A stretch of DNA of 64,000 bases, taken from an uncultured Thalassotalea sp. Its GTDB lineage: Bacteria > Pseudomonadota > Gammaproteobacteria > Enterobacterales > Alteromonadaceae. A program made the translations under genes and the position numbers. This document shows positions 8,776 through 16,604 of the stretch, one piece after another. The notes beneath the pieces were generated by a model. That model was not told the DNA's origin. It did not search any database and saw nothing but the letters and a program-made list of their open reading frames with translations. The stretch spans positions 248,001 to 312,000 of the forward strand of contig CANLNK010000004.1 of the NCBI GenBank assembly GCA_947492575.1, read 5' to 3'. How positions within the stretch are numbered: the first letter of the stretch is position 1; the number at the start of each line of letters is the position of its first letter.

Positions 8776-10170
8776 CTAACGGCCAAACATACCGCCACCG
8801 CCACCAAAGCCGCCCATGCCTCCCGGAGGCATCATACCTTTCATGCTACGCATCATTTTCTGCATACCACCTTTACCAGACATCTTCTTCATCATCTTCT
8901 GCATCTGTGTAAATTGCTTCAGTAACTTATTAACATCTTGAATTTGTGTGCCAGAACCCGCAGCGATACGACGTTTGCGTGAACCTTTAATAATGTCAGG
9001 GCGTTCTCGTTCCGCTGGTGTCATCGAATTAATAATCGCTTCCATACGGACTGTTAACTTATCGTCCATTTGGTCTTTGATTTGATCAGACATGTTGCCC
9101 ATGCCAGGAAGTTTATCCATCAATCCCATCATGCCGCCCATGTTCTTCATTTGAACGAGCTGCTCTCGGAAGTCTTCTAGGTCAAAGCCCTTACCCGATT
9201 TAACTTTCTTCGCTAACTTTTCCGCTTTCTTTTTATCGACTTTCTGTTCAACTTCTTCGATAAGCGACAATACGTCACCCATGCCCAAAATTCGCGATGC
9301 GATACGATCTGGGTGGAAAGGTTCTAAAGCATCTGTTTTCTCACCAACACCAATAAATTTGATCGGCTTACCAGTAATATGACGAATAGAAAGCGCCGCA
9401 CCACCGCGTGCATCGCCATCAGTTTTGGTAAGAACAACACCTGTCAAAGGCAATGCATCATTGAAGGCTTTTGCTGTGTTAGCAGCATCTTGACCTGTCA
9501 TAGCATCAACAGTGAATAGGGTTTCTACTGGGTTAATTGCTTTGTGAAGCTCTTGAATTTCACCCATCATATCTTCATCGACATGCAAGCGACCTGCAGT
9601 ATCGACAATCAATACATCAAAGAAATTCTTCTTGGCATGGTCGATAGCAGCATTGGCGATATCAAGTGGTTTTTGTTCAATTGTACTTGGGAAGAACTCT
9701 ACACCAACTTCACTTGCTAATGTCTCTAGCTGCTTGATCGCCGCTGGGCGATATACATCAGCACTTACCACAAGTACTTTTTTCTTTTCTCTGTCTTTTA
9801 GAAACTTAGATAGCTTTGCAACTGAGGTTGTTTTACCCGCACCTTGCAAACCTGCCATCAAAACAACCGCTGGTGGCGCCGCTTTGAGGTCAAGCGCTTC
9901 ATTCACTTCACCCATTGCAGATTCAAGTTCGGTACGGACAATTTTTACGAATACTTGGCCCGGTGTAAGGCTTTTAGAAACTTCCTGCCCAACAGCGCGT
10001 TCTTTTACCTTAGTAATAAATTCACGAATAACAGGTAACGCAACATCGGCCTCTAATAACGCCATGCGCACTTCACGCAAGGTGTCTTTGATATTTTCTT
10101 CGGTTAGTCGGCCTCTGCCGCTAATATTTTTAAGCGTTTTGGTTAAACGATCTGATAGGTTCTCGAACAT
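8776..10170 (-). CDS. ffh: signal recognition particle GTPase Ffh
   Basis: Ffh binds signal sequences of nascent membrane proteins together with 4.5S RNA and delivers ribosomes to FtsY. Order of domains: N helix bundle (1-90), GTPase G domain with GLQGAGKTT (about 107-115), DTAGR and TKTDGDARGG, then the methionine-rich M domain with SGSRKRR-like RNA-binding sequence and a Gly/Met-rich tail (GGMGGFGGGGGMFGR). 464 residues, normal length. Divergent from the ypjD-corB run, as in many gammaproteobacteria, except that a permease gene is inserted here. Confidence 0.98.
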   Translation of the reverse strand: MFENLSDRLTKTLKNISGRGRLTEENIKDTLREVRMALLEADVALPVIREFITKVKERAVGQEVSKSLTPGQVFVKIVRTELESAMGEVNEALDLKAAPPAVVLMAGLQGAGKTTSVAKLSKFLKDREKKKVLVVSADVYRPAAIKQLETLASEVGVEFFPSTIEQKPLDIANAAIDHAKKNFFDVLIVDTAGRLHVDEDMMGEIQELHKAINPVETLFTVDAMTGQDAANTAKAFNDALPLTGVVLTKTDGDARGGAALSIRHITGKPIKFIGVGEKTDALEPFHPDRIASRILGMGDVLSLIEEVEQKVDKKKAEKLAKKVKSGKGFDLEDFREQLVQMKNMGGMMGLMDKLPGMGNMSDQIKDQMDDKLTVRMEAIINSMTPAERERPDIIKGSRKRRIAAGSGTQIQDVNKLLKQFTQMQKMMKKMSGKGGMQKMMRSMKGMMPPGGMGGFGGGGGMFGR

Positions 10171-10313
10171 GGACGTCTCAAATTACACTGGGTCGATAAA
10201 ACTGCGGGCTATTATACTCTTTCAGCGCTCAATTAAAATAAGCTGATAACAATTGAGCAAAAACCAAGCGAAAGCGACACTCACTTAGTCAAATATGATA
10301 GTCTAGCAATGTC

Positions 10314-10339
10314 ATACCAATTACATTAATTATTGGTAT
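10314..10339. repeat. inverted repeat upstream of the metal permease gene
   Basis: Arms ATACCAAT and ATTGGTAT separated by 10 bp, starting 49 bp before the GTG start of the permease gene. A related string ATACCAATTACA occurs at 62382-62393 upstream of nadB. It could be an operator or a dispersed intergenic repeat; the sequence alone does not decide. Confidence 0.5.
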
Positions 10340-10362
10340 TAATCACCGATATTGGGGTTTAA

Positions 10363-11529
10363 GTGGAAACTGCAAGTTTATTTATCACTAATTTTTGGTT
10401 GCTAACACTCGATGCTAGTCCTTGGTTGTTATTAGGCTTACTCATTGCAGGTCTAATGAAAGCGTGGCTGCCTGCGAATTTACTTTCTCAACATTTGGGT
10501 AAAGGTAATGGTGCAATAGTTAAAGCGGCATTTATCGGCGCCCCTCTTCCCCTGTGTTCGTGTGGTGTTATTCCTGTCGCTACCGAGTTAAGACGCAGTG
10601 GCGCATCTGCACCCGCTACTTCTTCATTTTTAGTGGCAACACCGGAAACTGGTGTCGATTCAATTTCAGTGTCCTATGCGATGTTAGGCCCAATATTCGC
10701 AATTTTTAGGCCGTTTGCCGCCATCAGCTCAGCAATCACCACTGGAGTTCTGGTGAAAACCGCAAAGGTTCAAACTCCATCGGAAAGCTCTCAAACTACA
10801 AGCTGTTGCGCTAGCAAAACTTCTATTACTGCGAACCAAGCAAATGGGCAATCCGAGCCTCAACCCGAGTCTATAGAAACAAAAACGAGTTGCTGTGCCA
10901 GCAAAACTAATAATGACGATAAAGCCAATGCTGATTCAAAAACACAACAACTGATCAGTAAAACTGTTTTTGGTGTTAAGTATGCACTGACACAACTCAT
11001 TGACGACCTAATTAAATGGCTTATGGTTGGCTTAATATTCGCAACCATAGTCAAAACATTCATCCCCACTGAAATGTTAATTCAATATGGCAGTGGGATA
11101 GGCGCCATGTTGATTATGATCTTAATTTCTATCCCTATGTATATTTGCGCGACAGCCTCAACGCCGGTCGCAGCTGGATTTATCATGGCTGGCATATCTC
11201 CAGGCACAGCCTTAGTTTTTATGATGGCTGGCCCTGCCACTAACATTTCGACACTAGGCGTCATCAAAAATGAGATGGGGACAAGTGTATTAATCCGCTA
11301 TTTGCTTGGCGTTAGTTTCAGTGCTATTGGATTTGGCATGTTATTAGACTTCCTGGTTAACCATTTTGGTATCAGTGTCGCCGACCAAATGCAGCATAGC
11401 CATGAACTAGTACCGTATTGGTTGAGCGTTAGTACAGCGCTCATCTTGGCTTTTTGCGCGATAAAACCTTTACGCAATAAATTGTTAATAAATACTGAAC
11501 TAGGTCATGGCGTAGAAAAACAAATCTGA
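10363..11529 (+). CDS. SO_0444-type Cu/Zn efflux permease (DUF318/ArsP-like)
   Basis: A 388-residue inner-membrane protein with two blocks of about four hydrophobic segments. APLPLCSCGVIPVATELRR and the later IPMYICATASTPVAAGFI are the paired motifs of the permease family that includes ArsP and the Shewanella SO_0444 Cu/Zn efflux protein. Between the blocks (about residues 142-192) is a hydrophilic loop with two copies of SCCASKT, likely a soft-metal-binding insert. Starts at GTG with GGGG about 6 nt upstream. It interrupts the usual ffh-ypjD neighbourhood. Substrate assigned by family only. Confidence 0.82.
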   Translation: METASLFITNFWLLTLDASPWLLLGLLIAGLMKAWLPANLLSQHLGKGNGAIVKAAFIGAPLPLCSCGVIPVATELRRSGASAPATSSFLVATPETGVDSISVSYAMLGPIFAIFRPFAAISSAITTGVLVKTAKVQTPSESSQTTSCCASKTSITANQANGQSEPQPESIETKTSCCASKTNNDDKANADSKTQQLISKTVFGVKYALTQLIDDLIKWLMVGLIFATIVKTFIPTEMLIQYGSGIGAMLIMILISIPMYICATASTPVAAGFIMAGISPGTALVFMMAGPATNISTLGVIKNEMGTSVLIRYLLGVSFSAIGFGMLLDFLVNHFGISVADQMQHSHELVPYWLSVSTALILAFCAIKPLRNKLLINTELGHGVEKQI

Positions 11530-11578
11530 TAAACTGACGTAGTTTTCTATTTTTATACTCTTTTATACAGGATAAGTA

Positions 11579-12379
11579 GTGGAGTTTATTAACATTAGCA
11601 CCGTATTTGCGGCGATTTGCTACTTTGCTGCAACGGCATCTGTTTTAAGTCGATTATTTCACAGCACTGGACCAAACCACGTCAGCGTTTTGTTATTGGC
11701 TTGCTTTGCCATAGTGCCTCACACATTAGTCACCACCACGCAGCTATTCGATGCAGAAGGTATTAACTTTAGCTTACCGAATGTAGTGACCTTTGTGACT
11801 CTTATCATCACTTTACTTATTTCGGCCGTTGCCATTAAGAATAAATTAAATTTATTACAACCAGCAGCCTACGGTTTTGCTGGTATTTGGCTATTAGTCA
11901 CATTAATGATGCCTGATGTGGCACACGCGCCGCTAGCAATATCTAAAGGCGCTGTTATAACGCATATCACCTTGTCACTGATAGCGTACTGTGTGTTAGT
12001 AATTGGCTGCCTTTACAGCTTTCAAGTCGCGTATATTAATATGAAGCTTAAGAGTAAAAACCTGGCAGCAGTGAATCATTTACCACCGTTGATGCTGGTC
12101 GAGCAGCAACTCTTCTTTATTTTAGCTATTGGTACCATGGCGCTTATCGCTACTGAGATATCTGGCTTTATATTTTTAGAAGGATTATTCAACAAGGATA
12201 ACGCCCACAAAACCGTCTTATCATTAATTGCATTAGCAATCTATGTCACCATACTTTGGGGACATTATAAGCAAGGGTGGCGTGGCCATCGTGTGCTATC
12301 TTTAACCGTTTTAGCGACATTTATTCTCACATTGTCATATTTTGGCAGCCGTTTTGTGAAAGAATTTCTCATCAACTAG
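11579..12379 (+). CDS. ypjD: YpjD, cytochrome c assembly-family inner-membrane protein
   Basis: A 266-residue protein with about eight membrane-spanning segments, related to the CcsA/CcmC cytochrome c assembly family (PF01578). The conserved histidine region appears as VITHITLSLIAYCVL. YpjD (also called CorE) lies beside ffh and corB in E. coli, and here too it is followed by corB. Its biochemical role is unclear; association with CorB/CorC suggests a part in divalent cation homeostasis. GTG start with AGGA 8 nt upstream, 49 nt after the permease gene. Confidence 0.86.
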   Translation: MEFINISTVFAAICYFAATASVLSRLFHSTGPNHVSVLLLACFAIVPHTLVTTTQLFDAEGINFSLPNVVTFVTLIITLLISAVAIKNKLNLLQPAAYGFAGIWLLVTLMMPDVAHAPLAISKGAVITHITLSLIAYCVLVIGCLYSFQVAYINMKLKSKNLAAVNHLPPLMLVEQQLFFILAIGTMALIATEISGFIFLEGLFNKDNAHKTVLSLIALAIYVTILWGHYKQGWRGHRVLSLTVLATFILTLSYFGSRFVKEFLIN

Positions 12380-12401
12380 TTTTTAAGGTATAACCATATT
12401 G

Positions 12402-12425
12402 GGTTCAGATGAAAAAGTCTGAACC
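12402..12425 (+). repeat. hairpin between ypjD and corB
   Basis: Perfect 8-bp arms GGTTCAGA and TCTGAACC around TGAAAAAG. No U-tract follows, so it is not a standard terminator; it could stabilise or process the ypjD-corB transcript. Confidence 0.55.
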
Positions 12426-12454
12426 TACGTGTTTAGCTACATAGGACACCCTTT

Positions 12455-13738
12455 TTGGACAACATTTCAACCAGTATGCTGTTTATAATGCTTGGCATAC
12501 TTCTTTTCATTTCTGCCTACTTTTCAGGTTCAGAAACCGGCATGATGTCGCTTAATCGTTACCGATTAAGGCATTTAGAAAAGCAAAAGCATCGAGGCGC
12601 AAAGCGAGTTAGTAAGCTACTCGAACGCCCAGATCGACTTATCGGACTCATACTTATTGGTAATAACCTCGTCAATATTGCCGCCTCAGCAATCGCCACC
12701 ATTATTGGTATTCGACTATTCGGTGACGTTGGCGTTGTATATGCGACCTTTGCCCTGACGTTAGTCGTTTTGATTTTTGCAGAAGTAACACCAAAGACAT
12801 TAGCCGCACTTTATCCAGAGAAAGTCGCGTTTCCAAGTTCAGTAATCTTAGCGCTGCTTTTAAAGGTGCTTTACCCTGTCGTTGTATTCGTTAACTTTAT
12901 TACGAATGGTTTCTTGAGCTTATTAAGAATTAGCTCTGAACAACGAGAACAACATAGCTTAAGTACAGAAGAATTAAAAACTGTTGTAAATGAATCAAGC
13001 GCGCTTTTGCCGGAGCGTGACCAAAACATGTTGGTGGGTATTCTTGATTTAGAAAACGTTACTGTTGAAGACATCATGATTCCCCGTAGTGAGCTTGTGG
13101 GTATCGATATCAATCAAGACTGGAAACGTATTCAAAAGCAATTAACGCAATCTAATCACACTCGTGTCCTTTTATATCGCGATAATATCGATGACGTAGT
13201 AGGTTATGTGCATATGCGTGATGCATTACGCCTATTATCAAAAAGCCAGTTCACTAAAGCAACCTTATTGCGTGCAACTCGCGAGCTTTATTTTATCCCG
13301 GAAGGAACGCCACTTAATGTGCAATTATTGAAGTTCCAACACGCAAAAGAACGTTTAGGATTAGTTGTAGACGAATATGGTGACATACAAGGTCTTGTAA
13401 CGCTCGAAGACATCCTAGAAGAGATTGTCGGCGACTTTACAACAACGATGACTCCAACCCCTTCTGAAGAAGTCCACAAGCAGCCAGATGGCAGCTACCT
13501 AATTGACGGAAGTGCTACCATTCGAGACATAAATAAGGAAATGGATTGGCATTTACCCACAGATGGCCCTAAAACACTTAGTGGGTTAATAGTGGAGCAT
13601 TTAGAAGACATTCCACAAGCAAAGTTAAGCTTAAAGATCGCAGAATATCCCGTTGAGATCGTAGACATTAGCGACAACATGATTAAAACTGTTCGTATTC
13701 TACCCGAACTGATGAAAAAGCAAACGCTAGATATATAA
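12455..13738 (+). CDS. corB: CorB, CNNM/HlyC-CorC family ion transport protein
   Basis: A 427-residue membrane protein: DUF21 membrane domain (about 1-150, starting ISAYFSGSETGMMSLNRYRL), a CBS pair (about 195-330, with VEDIMIPRSELVGID and LGLVVDEYGDIQGLVTLEDI), and a C-terminal CorC_HlyC domain. In the family these bind Mg-ATP and take part in Mg2+ or Co2+ transport. It aligns with E. coli CorB (YfjD) from the first residues, which supports the TTG start at 12455; AGGA lies 7-8 nt before it. Confidence 0.93.
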   Translation: MDNISTSMLFIMLGILLFISAYFSGSETGMMSLNRYRLRHLEKQKHRGAKRVSKLLERPDRLIGLILIGNNLVNIAASAIATIIGIRLFGDVGVVYATFALTLVVLIFAEVTPKTLAALYPEKVAFPSSVILALLLKVLYPVVVFVNFITNGFLSLLRISSEQREQHSLSTEELKTVVNESSALLPERDQNMLVGILDLENVTVEDIMIPRSELVGIDINQDWKRIQKQLTQSNHTRVLLYRDNIDDVVGYVHMRDALRLLSKSQFTKATLLRATRELYFIPEGTPLNVQLLKFQHAKERLGLVVDEYGDIQGLVTLEDILEEIVGDFTTTMTPTPSEEVHKQPDGSYLIDGSATIRDINKEMDWHLPTDGPKTLSGLIVEHLEDIPQAKLSLKIAEYPVEIVDISDNMIKTVRILPELMKKQTLDI

Positions 13739-14483
13739 AGGGCTACAGGGCGTTTTTTAATCAGTAAACGAGCGCCCTCGTTGGTTTAGTTGCACTAATA
13801 GGATCCCACGGTACTAAAAAATAATATTCTTGATTCATGATTAAACAAAGTACTGATCATTTTTACATGTAGTTAAAGCTAGCATATTTATTTCCTCGTC
13901 TAGCGAACTTTAACCACAAACTTATCCACAGGCATTTCATTTATTCAACTTTCCACATTTTCTGTGGATAACATAGCCAACCCCCCAAAAATAATGAGCT
14001 CTCATTTTGCAATGGTTTTTTAATAAAAAAATCATCTTTTTTTATCACTCATTTGGTGCAAGCAACTTGATGCTAAAACCATCACTGGTACACCACTTTT
14101 CACAATTCAATAAGGTAAATAAGGTATTAGTTGGTGAATTAATAGCTCATAAACAATTCATTATTAAAATTCACTAGCTACGAGGGTAACATGCCATGAC
14201 TATCTGTTACGCTAAGAGTTAACGCTATACTAAACTTCTCCTGAGCGTATTTTCGCTGCAATTATTAACTCATAGCTTTGTTGTAAACAATAGAATCTCT
14301 ATAAACTAACAATGCATGTATAAATCTATACCCTACCTATCTTGTAAAAAACCGATCGATTGAGGGAAAGTTATTTGATTGAAAAGGATTTGCATAGACT
14401 AGAATTCTATTAAATATAAAGTCTTCCTTTCTTATAAAGAAAGTATCTGCATTTAGTAGAAACTAATGAGGCATGTAGCAACT
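13739..14483. other. long AT-rich non-coding region
   Basis: About 750 bases between corB and the terminator of the next gene, with no credible reading frame and no tRNA-like fold seen. Its clear content is the DnaA-box cluster at 13910-13971, followed by a run rich in A and T (about 13985-14050). A loose inverted repeat (AGGGCG/CGCCCT, 13748-13780) lies just after corB and lacks a U-tract. GATC sites are few (near 13802, 13853 and 14352), about chance frequency. Confidence 0.7.
13910..13971. promoter_or_regulatory. cluster of DnaA-box sequences
   Basis: TTATCCACA at 13922-13930 and its exact reverse complement TGTGGATAA at 13963-13971 both equal the high-affinity DnaA box. TTAACCACA at 13910-13918 has one mismatch, and CTTTCCACA at 13949-13957 two. 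Four candidate boxes in 62 bp next to an AT-rich stretch suggest a DnaA-binding locus, either for titration (datA-like) or part of an origin. The flanking genes are not those of the usual oriC. Confidence 0.6.
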
Positions 14484-14511
14484 AAAAAAAAGCCCCGCAA
14501 AATGCGAGGCT
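14484..14511 (-). terminator. rho-independent terminator of the DUF3718 gene
   Basis: On the minus strand, AGCCTCGC and GCGGGGCT pair around a short loop with one mismatch and are followed by eight U residues. It lies 50 nt after the stop codon of the 14561-14998 gene. Confidence 0.85.
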
Positions 14512-14560
14512 CAGAAAGCTCAAGTGTTGGGGGGAGAGCTTAAAATTCTTAACGAGGTGA

Positions 14561-14998
14561 TTAACCTCTTTGCTTTTTAACAAAGCGAGAAATATATTCG
14601 CCGTTACAGTACACGTCTTTCACATTGAAACGCACTGATGCTTTGCTTAAACCGTTATCTACAGCGTACTTACAAATTTCGCTCGCTTGGCTGTTATCGG
14701 CAGTAACGTATCGCTTAGCTACTGAAACTTTTTCAATTGTTTCAGTTTTAGCAGTGAACTTAGATGCAAAACGCACTAGTCCTTGGTCATTACAGAATGT
14801 TGAACGCTTTACTTCGTTGAACTTAATACCAAGTTCAGTAGCAACTGCTTTAGCTGCAGGCATGCCGCCTTGCGCTGCTGCAACACACATTTGTGTTTCT
14901 GCAGATTGATCTAATGCTCTAAATTCAACATTTGAAATATTCGCTGAAGCGCCAGCAGAAACAGCGAATGTCAATAAAGCAACTAATACATTTTTCAT
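14561..14998 (-). CDS. secreted DUF3718-like protein
   Basis: A 145-residue exported protein with a signal peptide (MKNVLVALLTFAVSAGASA, cleaved before NISNVEF). The mature part contains two similar units: ETQMCVAAAQGG...FNEVKRSTFCNDQGLVRF and ASEICKYAVDNG...FNVKDVYCNGEYISRF. Each has a Cys-x2-Ala start and a later Cys-Asn, so each probably carries one disulfide. This pattern resembles DUF3718, a family of small secreted proteins of Alteromonadales of unknown function; the assignment is from memory of the pattern. GAGGTGG precedes the ATG. Own promoter and terminator, with HexR-like palindromes upstream. Confidence 0.78.
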   Translation of the reverse strand: MKNVLVALLTFAVSAGASANISNVEFRALDQSAETQMCVAAAQGGMPAAKAVATELGIKFNEVKRSTFCNDQGLVRFASKFTAKTETIEKVSVAKRYVTADNSQASEICKYAVDNGLSKASVRFNVKDVYCNGEYISRFVKKQRG

Positions 14999-15048
14999 AA
15001 AACCACCTCAGTAATGAACCAAAAACAAACAAATCTCGATTGGTTTTT

Positions 15049-15077
15049 AGTATATAGAGTCTAAACTCTAATGTAAA
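15049..15077 (-). promoter_or_regulatory. predicted sigma-70 promoter of the DUF3718 gene
   Basis: Minus strand: -35 TTTACA (15077-15072), 17-bp spacer, -10 TATACT (15054-15049), about 50 bp before the start codon. The spacer contains an inverted repeat AGAGT/ACTCT (15056-15069). Confidence 0.65.
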
Positions 15078-15107
15078 TAAATAATGTAATTTAATTACAT
15101 TATTTAT
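15077..15107. promoter_or_regulatory. perfect palindrome, HexR-operator-like
   Basis: Two 14-bp arms (ATAAATAATGTAAT and its exact complement) flank TTA. The core TGTAAT-TTA-ATTACA fits the HexR consensus TGTAAT-WWW-ATTACA known from Shewanella and relatives. It abuts the -35 element of the DUF3718 promoter, on its upstream side. No hexR gene is in the window. Confidence 0.6.
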
Positions 15108-15325
15108 GGTTTCATTTAAAAATCGCATAATTATCTGTATTTTTATTACATAAAGACTAATTTTTTATGAAAAAGCGCTAGTAAAAAGTGTGTACTTATA
15201 TTTTGAAGGCCAACCAAACAAAACACCTACCCCCTTTTTAAACAAAGACTTAACAAAGATAAAAATAGAAGTCCCACTAATAAGGAAGCGTTAAACAACC
15301 TACAATTCTACCTACCAGCAGAACA

Positions 15326-15340
15326 GGTAATTAAATTACA
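15326..15340. promoter_or_regulatory. second HexR-like palindrome
   Basis: GGTAATTAAATTACA differs from TGTAATTAAATTACA only in the first base, with a perfect 13-bp palindrome core. It lies about 240 bp upstream of the first site in the same intergenic region. In AT-rich DNA a single hit is weak; the pairing makes it more notable. Confidence 0.4.
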
Positions 15341-15427
15341 AAAAAAACTATAAGGACTCTAAATATTGAGAAACTTAGGCAAGTAGACAAACAGGTAAAT
15401 AGATAAATAAGTCGAGATAAGCACTAA

Positions 15428-16162
15428 TTAAAGTAGCTGAGCAAAAAGAACAACAACACTATGGACCCCTATTGGATAGAGCAAACTTCCGGTTTTTAGT
15501 CGCAACCACAAAAGACAGATGCCCATGACGCCTGTTGTGACAAGAGCATGTACATGAAGGTGCGCTACCCCATTAAAATAGGAAATACTCAGGCTCACGC
15601 TAAACAGAACAATAACTAGCAGTTCTGCCCCACCAAGCTTAACATTGCTTACCGAGATTTTCGGTGAATTGATTGCCGAACTACAAGCCGCCAACAAGAT
15701 GCCATGAAAGAATAACTCAGCGACAACACCGTAACTTAGAAAAACAAACAGCAATTCTTCAATATCTGTCGAGCCATCATCTCCACCTAAGAGGCTCGCG
15801 AAAACAAAACGATAGGCCAGAAGTAAAAGTAAGACCTTAAAGGCAAAGGTATGGCTACCTCGATTTTGCTTTGTCGTAAAACCAAACCGTTGAACATCCC
15901 TTTCTCCTCTAGAGCAGGAAGAATGAATAAGCAAACGGTAGCAAAGAGCAACAATTGCTGCGTAAAAGAGTAACAACAGCTGATGCCACCATGGCCAGTC
16001 TAATCCCTTTGGAATAAATTGAGAGTACTGCTCTAGAGAGTCGCTACCAAATTGCAATGCGACGTATTTTAGAAAGATAAACCCAGTAACTGAGAGAAAA
16101 GCGAAAAGCAACAAGTAATAGTCAAATGACCATGCTTTTTTATTAAAGTGAACATCCAACAT
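15428..16162 (-). CDS. CPBP-like intramembrane protein with altered protease motifs
   Basis: A 244-residue membrane protein with about six to seven hydrophobic segments. The C-terminal half resembles the CPBP (CAAX protease/bacteriocin-processing, Abi) family: AELFFHGIL at about 148-156 in place of EExxxRG, a histidine in FNGVAH (His201), and GSLLYPIGVHSVVV near the end. The first glutamate of the EE pair is Ala148 and the arginine is His153, so it may be inactive or divergent. The gene lies 21 nt after the small 16184-16396 gene. Role unknown. Confidence 0.62.
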   Translation of the reverse strand: MLDVHFNKKAWSFDYYLLLFAFLSVTGFIFLKYVALQFGSDSLEQYSQFIPKGLDWPWWHQLLLLFYAAIVALCYRLLIHSSCSRGERDVQRFGFTTKQNRGSHTFAFKVLLLLLAYRFVFASLLGGDDGSTDIEELLFVFLSYGVVAELFFHGILLAACSSAINSPKISVSNVKLGGAELLVIVLFSVSLSISYFNGVAHLHVHALVTTGVMGICLLWLRLKTGSLLYPIGVHSVVVLFAQLL

Positions 16163-16183
16163 GTGAGTAGAGATATCAAGCCT

Positions 16184-16396
16184 TTATTGTCGTATTACAC
16201 TAGGACGCTTTTCTGTAGCCAATTCGTGATAGATATCGTCTAAATAGATGAGCAATTCTTCTTCGCTAAGCTCAGCAGGTATAACAACATCATAAACACG
16301 TGAACGAATACCAATGTCTGGCTCATTAAATAATTGCCACTCATTATTGATTTTAAGGACAGACATTGTTCTGCCAAAAACATTAAACTTTATCAT
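16184..16396 (-). CDS. small conserved protein, DUF7661-like
   Basis: A 70-residue cytoplasmic protein: MIKFNVFGRTMSVLK, then VYDVVIPAELSEEELLIYLDDIYHELATEKRPSVIRQ. The order 'xFxVFGR ... VIPADL ... YLxDxxHExAT' is like a small family I remember as DUF7661; function unknown. It has its own upstream space and probably forms a two-gene unit with the CPBP-like gene. Confidence 0.6.
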   Translation of the reverse strand: MIKFNVFGRTMSVLKINNEWQLFNEPDIGIRSRVYDVVIPAELSEEELLIYLDDIYHELATEKRPSVIRQ

Positions 16397-16519
16397 ACTG
16401 CTACTTTCCTTGTTTTCTGCTGCTATAAAATGATTTATTGGGTCGTCACTATATTATTCAACAGCAGAGTAACTTTATTCCTTGTCCAAAGAAGATAAGT
16501 GTTAATAGAAACATATAAA

Positions 16520-16542
16520 AAAAGCCGCATAAAGCGGCTTTT
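16520..16542. terminator. rho-independent terminator after the TonB operon
   Basis: Arms AAAAGCCGC and GCGGCTTTT around ATAAA, 63 nt beyond the stop of the TPR gene on the minus strand. U-tract on both strands. Confidence 0.88.
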
Positions 16543-16604
16543 CTAATAATAAGCGAGTCTTGTTCAAACTAGCCCAAGACGGAAGCACTTATGAAAGATC
16601 AACA

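Larger units (their letters stand above)
14999..15427. other. non-coding region with promoter and palindromes
   Basis: About 430 AT-rich bases between the DUF3718 gene and the CPBP-like gene. It holds the -10/-35 elements and palindromes listed separately (15049-15107 and 15326-15340). No credible small reading frame was seen in the remainder. Confidence 0.65.

Noticed and set aside
9632-10246. 204-residue frame antisense to ffh
   Set aside because: A shadow of the conserved ffh coding sequence, with low-complexity Ser/Thr-rich translation.
13748-13780. Terminator after corB
   Set aside because: AGGGCG/CGCCCT pair over a loop of about 20 nt with no U-tract; too weak to call.
13739-14483. 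Chromosomal replication origin
   Set aside because: DnaA boxes are present, but GATC is not enriched and the flanking genes are not the usual dnaA-dnaN or mnmG-type neighbours; reported only as a DnaA-box cluster.
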